NCBI RefSeq assembly: GCF_023101185.1
Contig: NZ_CP078077.1
Coordinates: 3,067,630-3,131,629 of the forward strand
Direction: 5' to 3'
Length of the DNA stretch: 64,000 nucleotides
Source: Microbacterium galbinum
GTDB lineage: Bacteria; Actinomycetota; Actinomycetes; Actinomycetales; Microbacteriaceae
A model generated the notes under the pieces. It was not told the DNA's origin and ran no database searches. It saw only the letters and a list, made by a program, of their open reading frames with translations. The translations under genes were made by a program, and so were the position numbers. Shown here in pieces: positions 17,459 through 24,867 of this stretch; the first letter of the stretch is position 1; each line of letters opens with the position of its first letter.

Positions 17459-18508
17459 ATGAGCGAGAGCACCTGGCATCAGCCCACGGCGGTGGCACCG
17501 CTTCGTGGTAATGAACGTTTCGCGGGAATCGAGGGCAGCGTCGTTGATTTCTGGCGCTTCGCCATGCCGGACCTGCGGATGAACAACGTCCGGGGGTACT
17601 TCGCCGAGTACCTGGTCTCCCGAGCGCTGGGGGTCGAACAGCTCAGGGTCGAGTGGGACGACTACGACGTCCTCTGGAAAGGCGTGAAGATCGAGGTGAA
17701 GAGCTCCGGCTACTTGCAGGCATGGGCACAGCAGGGCCCGTCGGCGATCGTGTTCTCCGGGCTTCGACGGAAAGCGCAGGGCGAGAACTGGGCTCTCGCG
17801 GATGAGGCGACCTACAAGGCCGACGTCTATGTGTTCGCCTGGCACACGACCCAGGAGCCCGACAAGTACGACGCCCTGGACGTCGATGCGTGGGCGTTCC
17901 ATGTGCTCGCGAGAGAGCAGCTCGAGCAGCTCAATGTCGGGAGTCTCACGCTGTCGCGGCTGGAGGCGATCGGTACACGCACGGTCTACTCAGGACTTGC
18001 TGATGCGGTCGCTGCGGCCGCGGCGTTCGAGAGCGCTGTTCCTCTGGGATTGCCACTGCCGGCTCGGTGGGACCGGGGTGCGCTCGAGGAGGTGGGCTTC
18101 GAGGGATTCGCGCGCTTCTCAGAGCTCAAGACCTCATCTGCACCGAGCGTGCCGGGCATCTACATCGTGCTCCGCGAGTCAGAGCTCGTGCCCGAGATCA
18201 CCGAGTCGACGACGTCGACCGCGCACGCGCCGTTCTCGCTGGAGCTTCTGCGGGCGAGCTGGGTCGATGGCGCGAGCGTCGTTTACATCGGGAAAGCCGA
18301 GAACATTCGCAGCCGGCTGCTGCAGTACGCGAGACGTGGCAGCAACCATGGAGGCGGCCGATCTATCTGGCAGCTCGCTGATCAGGACGAGCTCATCGTC
18401 GCATGGGTCCCGACGCCGGGAGAGTCCGCCGGAGCCGTCGAGATCCGCTACCGCGCAGCATTCACTCGCGAGCACGGGCGCTGGCCGTTCGCGAACAGGA
18501 AGAACTGA
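17459..18508 (+). CDS. PD-(D/E)XK plus GIY-YIG dual-nuclease fusion protein
   Basis: 349 residues. N-terminal half: VRGYFAEYLVSRALG (Glu50), WDDYDVLWKG (Asp70) and VKIEVKSSGYLQAW (Glu79-x-Lys81), a complete PD-(D/E)XK active site like that of small restriction-type proteins. C-terminal third: VPGIYIVLRESELVPEITES (GIY), GASVVYIGKAENIRSRLLQY (YIG and Arg), GAVEIRYRAAFTREHGRWPF (Glu328) and NRKN (Asn346), the five conserved positions of a GIY-YIG nuclease. Two intact, unrelated nuclease active sites in one chain are unusual. The ATG at 17459 gives a protein-like N terminus; a GTG at 17420 would add 13 residues. It follows the NYN-lectin gene at 42 bases. No methyltransferase is nearby, so a classical restriction-modification role is unlikely. 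Confidence 0.75.
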   Translation: MSESTWHQPTAVAPLRGNERFAGIEGSVVDFWRFAMPDLRMNNVRGYFAEYLVSRALGVEQLRVEWDDYDVLWKGVKIEVKSSGYLQAWAQQGPSAIVFSGLRRKAQGENWALADEATYKADVYVFAWHTTQEPDKYDALDVDAWAFHVLAREQLEQLNVGSLTLSRLEAIGTRTVYSGLADAVAAAAAFESAVPLGLPLPARWDRGALEEVGFEGFARFSELKTSSAPSVPGIYIVLRESELVPEITESTTSTAHAPFSLELLRASWVDGASVVYIGKAENIRSRLLQYARRGSNHGGGRSIWQLADQDELIVAWVPTPGESAGAVEIRYRAAFTREHGRWPFANRKN

Positions 18509-18709
18509 CGCTCCCGCCCCGCGTCATGTGCCTCGATATCATCGAACCGCGGCATCCCGGCGCTCTGCAGCTCTGTCTGCGCGAGAGGGACGAGATCTGC
18601 CCGAACCGATGTGCGAAGTCGCGTGATGAAAGACCGCGACGAGCATCTTCTTAGTGAGCGCTCTCGCTCGATCCACTTCCCCTCACTCCCCCAGCAGGAA
18701 GAGCACATC

Positions 18710-18994
18710 ATGACGACGACCACCCCTGATACCCGTCATGACATCGTTCATCTCGCACTCGTCGTGAAAGACGCGCGAGGCTTCACCCACTACTACGAGC
18801 AGCTGGCGACGACACCTGCGGCCGTGCGCGAGGCCTACGACCTGATGGCACGCGCGGCGCAGGACGTTCCCGCCTCGCAGGACGTGCCTTCCGTGGATGC
18901 GCTGGACGCCACCGATGCTGTTCTCGCCCGGCTGGGCGCAGGCGGTTCCCGTTTCATGTCTCGCCGTGTGCGCAAGACGAAGAAGGACTCATGA
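18710..18994 (+). CDS. Hypothetical protein, first gene of a three-gene operon
   Basis: 94 residues, soluble, no family recognised. It begins MTTTTPDTRHDIVHLALVVK and has a basic tail SRRVRKTKKDS. The ATG at 18710 follows caggaagagcacatc, a good ribosome-binding site. Its stop overlaps the start of the membrane protein (ATGA), so translation is coupled. About 200 bases upstream, back to the dual-nuclease gene, hold no other gene. Confidence 0.65.
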   Translation: MTTTTPDTRHDIVHLALVVKDARGFTHYYEQLATTPAAVREAYDLMARAAQDVPASQDVPSVDALDATDAVLARLGAGGSRFMSRRVRKTKKDS

Positions 18995-19533
18995 CCACCC
19001 TGACGAAGCAGGACACGAAAATCGCGCGATCTCGATCCACGACGGAGTTACGAGTCGCCGCCGGGCTGCTCATCGCTCAGGGCGTCCTCATGGAGGGGCT
19101 GGTCGTGCTCGGCCTCATCGGGCTGGTCGCGGCGGGAGTCCTTCAGCAGACGGTCACCGAGAACGCGAAGATCTTCGCGCTGCCTTACCTGCAAGACAAC
19201 CTCTACCTCATGATGATGATGAGCGGCGTCTTCGCCGTGCTTCGAGTGATTGGCGGCATCGCCTTGTGGCGTAACCGCCTGTGGGGTCTCGCGCTGTCAC
19301 TGATCAACTGTGCCGTCACACTCGTGCTGATGATCTTCCTACTGCCCGCCGGCATCGTCGACGGCGTCCTCTCAGGTGGCGCACTCGTGCTGATCCTGCA
19401 CGGCTGGCTCGGCAGGGATAACGATGGCCGCCCGCGCCTAGTGAGCACCACACGTCAACCGCTCCCGGCCTCTACCGCAGCGGCAGATGCACCCGAACGT
19501 GCAAGCCGCCGTCAGAGAAGGACCCAGGGATGA
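18991..19533 (+). CDS. Four-helix membrane protein of the YezG-like operon
   Basis: 180 residues. Four hydrophobic segments: LRVAAGLLIAQGVLMEGLVV with its continuation, LYLMMMMSGVFAVLRVIGGI, LWGLALSLINCAVTLVLMIF, and VDGVLSGGALVLILHGWL, followed by a polar, Arg-rich tail of about 40 residues. No family recognised. Both ends overlap the neighbours by 4 bases (ATGA), so it is translated together with the small soluble protein and the YezG-like protein. Confidence 0.7.
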   Translation: MTTLTKQDTKIARSRSTTELRVAAGLLIAQGVLMEGLVVLGLIGLVAAGVLQQTVTENAKIFALPYLQDNLYLMMMMSGVFAVLRVIGGIALWRNRLWGLALSLINCAVTLVLMIFLLPAGIVDGVLSGGALVLILHGWLGRDNDGRPRLVSTTRQPLPASTAAADAPERASRRQRRTQG

Positions 19534-20024
19534 ATGAGCCTCTCGGAATGGCGTCGGAGAGCGCCGCGCTCGTGGCCGCAGGCGCGGCACTGGCGAAGTT
19601 GCTGACGCCGGGTGACACAAAGATCGTGTACTCCCTGCTGGCGACGACCGCCGTCGCAGAGTCCCGGGTGATGGCGTTCAACCCTGATGGGCGCTATTCG
19701 ACACCGGATGGTCGCGCGAACTCACCCCGCCTCACCGAAGAGCTGCGCGACGCAGCCCATGCACTTCGCGCCGCCTGCTACCGGCCGGGGGCAGGCACCT
19801 GGTTCGGTGCTGTACTGACAGTTACAGCCGCAGGCGACGTGTCTGCCGAGTACAACTACGACGACGAGCCGGCCTGGGACTCGCCCCTTGATCCGATCGC
19901 GTACGTCACAGACGCGAAGACGTTCCGCCGTGACGCCGAGCACCGGCCGCCATGGCTGGCCGCGCAGCTGGCGGAGGGAGAATCACGCATCGCGGCACGG
20001 GATGCGACGTCACCTCGGGACTAG
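19530..20024 (+). CDS. YezG-like (DUF600) immunity protein
   Basis: 164 residues. The central GAGTWFGAVLTVTAAGDVSA followed by EYNYDDEPAWDSPLDP matches the core of YezG/DUF600 immunity proteins, in which the 'W.....VT..G....YNYDDEP.W' block is diagnostic. Known members neutralise the nuclease domains of secreted LXG-type toxins. No LXG or other polymorphic toxin gene lies beside it, so it may be an orphan immunity gene or protect against neighbours' toxins. It is the third gene of the coupled operon starting at 18710. Confidence 0.7.
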   Translation: MNEPLGMASESAALVAAGAALAKLLTPGDTKIVYSLLATTAVAESRVMAFNPDGRYSTPDGRANSPRLTEELRDAAHALRAACYRPGAGTWFGAVLTVTAAGDVSAEYNYDDEPAWDSPLDPIAYVTDAKTFRRDAEHRPPWLAAQLAEGESRIAARDATSPRD

Positions 20025-20044
20025 CAGAGTTGTCGAGCCGAGAT

Positions 20045-20413
20045 TCAGATCGAGGATGCAGTCACGCCAGGTAGAGCCAGCGCTCCGGTTGATGTACCCG
20101 TCGTGCTTATCGCGCGACGATACTGAGGTCGTCGGATGAACGCGAGGATGCCCGCGGTCACAGCCGCAGTCACGATCACTCCCCCGAGAGCCGTGATCGA
20201 CAGTCTGAGAGGTGCCCACTCCAGCACGGCGATCGAGACCATGCTGAGCAGCAGACCCGTGGCCCACACACCGAGGAAGGACAGTCCGACGCCGCTGCGC
20301 CGAGCACCCAGCGCGATGCCGGCTACTGCCCCTCCGACGACGGCGAGCGTGGCACCGGTGGCGGAGAGCGTCATCAGAGAGTCTTCGATGTGGACGAACA
20401 TGGTGGCGGACAC
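20045..20413 (-). CDS. Hypothetical membrane protein
   Basis: Up to 122 residues with three hydrophobic stretches: LSATGATLAVVGGAVAGIAL, VGLSFLGVWATGLLLSMVSI and ITALGGVIVTAAVTAGILAF, then a short polar tail. The actual start could be the internal Met before TLSATG. It converges on the YezG-like gene, 20 bases apart. No family recognised. Confidence 0.5.
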   Translation of the reverse strand: MSATMFVHIEDSLMTLSATGATLAVVGGAVAGIALGARRSGVGLSFLGVWATGLLLSMVSIAVLEWAPLRLSITALGGVIVTAAVTAGILAFIRRPQYRRAISTTGTSTGALALPGVTASSI

Positions 20414-20983
20414 GACTGCGGTACTCCTTGGTGCGAGAGATCTTCAGGGCAAAACCGGGACGACAGATATGCCGTCATTGATGAGACGCGGGAACTGGTG
20501 ATTCATGACGCGAGTTCGCACATCGGTTCCAGAAAGTCCTGGCGTCAGCGTTGCCCGGCGCTCCGCGTGCAGCGAGGTTTCAGGAGGGCGGGAAGCCCCA
20601 GCATCCCGCCCTCTTGTTGAAAGTGGTCCCGAGATCGACGGAGGCGACCCCAGTGCGCCATGTCGATCCGGTCCCGAGCGCTCGTCCACCCCCTGCTTTG
20701 GATGAGCTGTCACTAGAGAGATGCAGGTGAGGATAATCTATTACGGCGTTTCCGCCGATGTCCTGATATTTCGCACGAAGGGCTGCCGAGCTTCCTGCTG
20801 TCACGCGCTGGTGGGTCAGCAGGCATGCCCGTCGTCGTACGCCGGGCTCAGAGAGTCTCCGTGCCCGCAACCTGGCCGACCGATGACGTGCCGATATCAC
20901 TGCACCAGACGTCTGCGCAGCACTCGTGTCTTGGTGCGAGTGCATCGCGCTGAGAGGCAACGTCGCATGGTTGGCTTTTCTCT
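20414..20983. other. Gene-poor stretch
   Basis: About 570 bases with only short or shadow frames on both strands, rich in Pro/Arg/Ser when translated. No hairpin with a T-run, RNA gene or repeat was noticed. It separates the minus-strand membrane protein from the plus-strand lipoprotein and must contain the promoters of both. Confidence 0.5.
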
Positions 20984-21373
20984 ATGAAACGCACGCTGCC
21001 CCGGGTCCGGATCGCCGTCACGCTGTCTGCCGTTGCGGCACTTGTCGGGTGTTCACCTTCACCGGCGTCAGTGCAGCCGGAAGTGGACGCAGCGGTTGTC
21101 GCTTCGCTTCCGGAGGACTTCGCTGAGGCGACGACGACCTACGACGAGGCGTCGGATGAGTGTCTCACCATCGTGGCGATGCTCCCCGAACGCTACGGCC
21201 TGAGCGCCCGCTCAGTGCAGGAAGCTGTCGAGCTTCTGCGCGAGGGCGCGGCGACGTTGTCCTGTCGAGGTGTGCTCCGCGTTGTCGACGACGAGGGCGA
21301 AGTCCGCGACGTGAGTCATCTCCAGAAGTACTTGGATGTCGAAGCTCGGAACGGCGACCTCGTCATCCTCTGA
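20984..21373 (+). CDS. Small putative lipoprotein
   Basis: 129 residues. An N-terminal signal peptide (basic MKRTLPRVR, hydrophobic IAVTLSAVAALVGC) ends in the lipobox ALVGC, so Cys23 would be lipidated and the protein placed on the outer face of the membrane. The remaining about 105 residues are acidic and contain two Cys. No family recognised. It converges on the Fic gene, 58 bases away. Confidence 0.65.
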   Translation: MKRTLPRVRIAVTLSAVAALVGCSPSPASVQPEVDAAVVASLPEDFAEATTTYDEASDECLTIVAMLPERYGLSARSVQEAVELLREGAATLSCRGVLRVVDDEGEVRDVSHLQKYLDVEARNGDLVIL

Positions 21374-21431
21374 CGTCGCCGTCATGGTTGTGGTCTCGCG
21401 GCCCGGCAGAACTGGCGTCGGACACTCACCG

Positions 21432-22667
21432 TCAGTCGGCGGACACTCGCTCCAGAACGGGTGCGAAAACACCGTACTCGGGGCGTGGCGTGAAGGCATC
21501 CATGCGCCAGATGCCGGACTCGTATCGTCCCGGTGTGACTTCATCGACCAGCTCGAGTTCGATGAGCTTGCCCATATCGCGGCGGAAGAGTCGATCGGAT
21601 GTGCCGTCGTACATCTCCGACACGAACGGGTTGAGGTAGCGGATCTGCTTGCGGGTCAGCTCGACCCCGTCCGGCATCGCGAGCACCACGGCACGGCGGC
21701 GACGTGCGGTATCCGTGGACGGTTCCATCTGGAACCGCTCATGAACATAGTTCACCCAGGCGACCACACGCTGATGGGCTTGCACTGTGCGGATCTGTTC
21801 GCGCAGCTGGTCTCGGAAGCCCAGCGCGCTGTACGCCACGAAGCCTGCGACATCCCTGCGCTTCGATGCGGCATCGAGCTTCTCGTAGTAACGACCACGC
21901 GTGCGGTTGTAGTAGTCCGACAGCAGATTGGTGCTGACGTACGGCACCAACCCGCAATGAGCGAGGATCGCGCATTCGATCAACCGTGCCGTGCGTCCGT
22001 TGCCGTCTCCAAAGGGATGGATCCAGGCGAGGTAGAGGTGAGAGAGGGTCGCGGCGAAGAACACCAGGAAGAAAGCCTGGTCGGGTGCGGAGTCTCGCTT
22101 CTCGGCCGCCTCGTCGAGGATGGTGTTGACCCATGTGCACAGTTTGTCCATCAGCAGCGGCACATCCTCGGCGGGAGCGCCACGGTAGTTGCCGACGACG
22201 ATTGGGATGTCTCGGTACGACCCTGGATTGACGTGCTCGGCGACATCGAGATTCGCCATGAGCTCGCTGTGCTTGCCCAGGATCCACTCGGCGGAGATCC
22301 GGAACGCGCCGTCGGATTCCCAGACCTCGCGGCGAACGCTCGTGAGAGCGTCCAGTACGTTGCGCACTTCCTGCTCGAGGTACTGCTGCGATTCGGGGAG
22401 CCGTTTGTTGTTGTCGAGGATGTCGTTGACTTCCTCTTCGCTGAGGGTGTTTCCCTCGATCGCCGCCGACGCGAGTGCGCCTCGGCGCATGTACACACGG
22501 GCAAGCTCCAGAGCCACACCCGGCTGCAGCGGCGCACCGATCAGATGTTGGCACTTGGAGAACGATTCGCCCAGATGTGCCCAGACGATCTCGCTGAGGG
22601 TGCTCGTGGGGAAGTCGAACGTGATCCAAGGATGCGATGACTCGTAAAGTCGGGCGTCAGACGTCAT
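21432..22667 (-). CDS. Fic-domain protein (AMP-transferase type) with N-terminal inhibitory motif
   Basis: 411 residues. The Fic core motif HPFGDGNGRTAR is intact at 217-228, including the catalytic His and the anion-binding loop. The N-terminal domain holds SAAIEGN at 67-73, the class II inhibitory motif whose Glu blocks ATP gamma-phosphate. A winged-helix-like tail follows (GVELTRKQIRYLNPF, then DRLFRRDMGKLIELELVDE). Proteins of this architecture transfer AMP to target proteins, or remove it, and are self-inhibited. The target cannot be inferred. It ends 58 bases from the lipoprotein gene. Confidence 0.92.
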   Translation of the reverse strand: MTSDARLYESSHPWITFDFPTSTLSEIVWAHLGESFSKCQHLIGAPLQPGVALELARVYMRRGALASAAIEGNTLSEEEVNDILDNNKRLPESQQYLEQEVRNVLDALTSVRREVWESDGAFRISAEWILGKHSELMANLDVAEHVNPGSYRDIPIVVGNYRGAPAEDVPLLMDKLCTWVNTILDEAAEKRDSAPDQAFFLVFFAATLSHLYLAWIHPFGDGNGRTARLIECAILAHCGLVPYVSTNLLSDYYNRTRGRYYEKLDAASKRRDVAGFVAYSALGFRDQLREQIRTVQAHQRVVAWVNYVHERFQMEPSTDTARRRRAVVLAMPDGVELTRKQIRYLNPFVSEMYDGTSDRLFRRDMGKLIELELVDEVTPGRYESGIWRMDAFTPRPEYGVFAPVLERVSAD

Positions 22668-22818
22668 CTGCGGAGTCTATCTAAGCGACCCCTCAATTGT
22701 CCAAGATGGTGTCCAACCTGATGTCCGGTTTAGCGTCCGTCAGTGGAAGTGAAGGATGGGGTCGCTCGGCAGGGCACGTGGGACGTTCCTCGATGCGAAC
22801 GCCTGCCAGCGAGAGGAG

Positions 22819-23493
22819 CTAGACGCGGCTCTGGATCGACACTGCGTCGATGACGGCCTCGGTCCTGGTCTCGTGGACTGTTGCCTGCCACACAGAGCGC
22901 GACCGGATCCGCGACCGGTCGAAGATAGTCTCCCAGGAGCTTTCGAGCTCCGATCGCAGTTCCGTAGGCCACCTGCTGACCGGTACATGTCGCAGACCGG
23001 CAGCATCGCGCCGGGCGAGGAAGTCGTCGATGGTGGCGTTCCATCGTCTGTCGTACTCGTCCTCGGACTCGCCCGGCCGCGGCGGCACATCGAGAGTCGA
23101 GTTCAACACTGAGTGCCACTCGTCGAATTCCGACAGCAGCACACGCCCCCGCGGGATGCGACACGTCAGCATGACCTCGCCTGCAGCACGCCCGCACAGC
23201 AGGACCAACTCTGAGCGCGCAATTCTCGCCCACAGCCACCACGCGGTCGTGCCTGTGGTCGTCAGTCGCTCCGTCATCATCCGATTCATCCAGTCGTATG
23301 CGTCGGGCCACGCCGGCTCGGTGAGCTGGGGATCCTGACGCAGCTCCCCTGTCTCGAGCAAGGATGCGAACGCTGCCGCAGTCTGGATCGTGTGCAGCAG
23401 CAGGACATCCGCGTCGAGGTCGTACCCGATGCGGCCCGCGGGCACTGCCGCCTCTGGCAGCGCGGAGCGGGTCATGAATGGAGGCATGTCCAC
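22819..23493 (-). CDS. DUF3841 family protein
   Basis: 224 residues. VLLLHTIQTAAAFASLLETG, then PAWPDAYDWMNRMMTERL and TGTTAWWLWARI reproduce the DUF3841 pattern (T-x-Q near the start, Y-x-WM, and a W-W pair). VLLSEFDEWHSVLN is the second conserved block. Function unknown; members occur singly in many Gram-positive genomes. The GTG at 23493 lies 5 bases after aggag; an ATG at 23487 is nearly as well placed. Confidence 0.7.
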   Translation of the reverse strand: MDMPPFMTRSALPEAAVPAGRIGYDLDADVLLLHTIQTAAAFASLLETGELRQDPQLTEPAWPDAYDWMNRMMTERLTTTGTTAWWLWARIARSELVLLCGRAAGEVMLTCRIPRGRVLLSEFDEWHSVLNSTLDVPPRPGESEDEYDRRWNATIDDFLARRDAAGLRHVPVSRWPTELRSELESSWETIFDRSRIRSRSVWQATVHETRTEAVIDAVSIQSRV

Positions 23494-23713
23494 ATCCTCT
23501 CCTGCCGTGGGACGCCATCAATGACGGCGGCGTGTCACATATTGAACGGCGATTCAGGGGCCATCGCGACGTGTGTTAGGAAGGAACTAACCCGTCGAAT
23601 CGCGTAATGAATTCGGCTGAGCCGCGTCCCATCTATGGCACCGTCTTACGCCGCGTATGCGGTAGCAATTCGACGGAGTCCAAGAATTGTGTCGGTGCAT
23701 GATGGGAAGCTGA

Positions 23714-24682
23714 ATGCCGCATAGGCGAAGAAACCGCAGGGAATCGAATGTGGCATTCGTGCGCACGACTGTCGACGTGCAGGGGCTGGATGCGGCACGG
23801 AAAGATGACACGCTGAAGGATTATCTCGCGGCATCGAACATACGGATCGCGTCTTTGGGGGGCAAGCCGCTTCGGGGCGAGCTTTCGCGTTTTCGTGAGA
23901 TCTCCTTCGCACGAGCCACTCTTCCGCAGTCGACGGTGGTATGGCCACGGGACCACTTGTCGCTCGACCGCGGCATCATCGTGATATCGCTGTCAGGTGG
24001 GCTGGAAGTGGAGTCTGAGGGCACTGTCTTCCGCAAGCCGCCCGGCTTGTTCCTCATCCCTCCCGGGCAGGAAGAAGTACTCTTCCACTCGACCGAAGAG
24101 GAGAACGAGCTCCTCTATGTCAGCACGAATGCCCGCCTCTTGGAGGACATCGATCTTTCGGGCACTCAGTACGACCCTCTGGTCCGTGTTCCGGACGGTG
24201 TTCTGGCCCCGCTCATCTCGTTCATCGAGACCGTCTGCGCGATATCCGTGGAAGACACGACCATGATCGCACCGCTCGAAGTCGCGGCGGTGGAGGTGGC
24301 GCGCTCGCTCGGCATTCTCATCGCTGACGGGGTCCCCGCCGGACTGAGCCTCTTCTCCCGCACGATGCGCGTGATCGCACGCGACTACCCCCGCCGTCGC
24401 CTGAAGCTCGCCGGTCTCGCCGAGGATCTCGATGTCTCGGAGCGCACGTTGCAGGCCGCCTTCGCAGCAGAGGGGACGTCGGTAATGCGGGAAGTGCGAG
24501 CGATTCGCGCGCGTGCCGCTCATGAGCGCCTTCTCACCAAACCGAGGACAACGTCCGCAGACCTGGCCTCCGCGGTGGGGTTCGGCTCGACTTCGTCTCT
24601 TATTCGCGCCATGCGAGAGTTCGCGCCCCACCCCGGAGCCGGAGTCGACACGGACGCCGACGCCGATGCCAAACGCCTGTAA
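23714..24682 (+). CDS. AraC-family transcriptional regulator
   Basis: 322 residues. A cupin-like N-terminal part (GGLEVESEGTVFRKPPGLFL, then IPPGQEEVLFHS) is followed by a C-terminal AraC double HTH: KLAGLAEDLDVSERTLQAAF in the first and SADLASAVGFGSTSSLIRAM in the second. The tail is a low-complexity Asp/Ala run. It converges on the giant VWA adhesin gene, so its target may be elsewhere. The 220 bases upstream, shared with the DUF3841 gene, should hold both promoters. Confidence 0.82.
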   Translation: MPHRRRNRRESNVAFVRTTVDVQGLDAARKDDTLKDYLAASNIRIASLGGKPLRGELSRFREISFARATLPQSTVVWPRDHLSLDRGIIVISLSGGLEVESEGTVFRKPPGLFLIPPGQEEVLFHSTEEENELLYVSTNARLLEDIDLSGTQYDPLVRVPDGVLAPLISFIETVCAISVEDTTMIAPLEVAAVEVARSLGILIADGVPAGLSLFSRTMRVIARDYPRRRLKLAGLAEDLDVSERTLQAAFAAEGTSVMREVRAIRARAAHERLLTKPRTTSADLASAVGFGSTSSLIRAMREFAPHPGAGVDTDADADAKRL

Positions 24683-24723
24683 GGTGCAGATCTTCGCTGA
24701 GGAAAAATCTCCGACAACGTTCA

Positions 24724-24753
24724 GAGCCGCAGTTGCGTATGCAACTGCGGCTC
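24724..24753. terminator. Strong hairpin after the AraC gene
   Basis: gagccgcagttgc, loop gtat, gcaactgcggctc: a perfect 13-bp stem 41 bases after the AraC stop. Likely its terminator, although the downstream T-run is poor (tgtcgtg). Confidence 0.75.
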
Positions 24754-24810
24754 TGTCGTGTGACGCACGGCGTGAACGCGCAACTCGGCGGTGTTCGGTC
24801 CGCACAACAA

Positions 24811-24844
24811 CTCAGGGGTGCGACGTCGCAGTCGCACCCCTGAG
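24811..24844. terminator. Strong hairpin after the VWA adhesin gene
   Basis: ctcaggggtgcgac, six bases, gtcgcacccctgag: a perfect 14-bp stem 23 bases beyond the minus-strand adhesin stop, with ttgttgt following on that strand. Good terminator for the adhesin. Confidence 0.8.
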
Positions 24845-24867
24845 CGCTTAGATCACCTTCACGGCGA

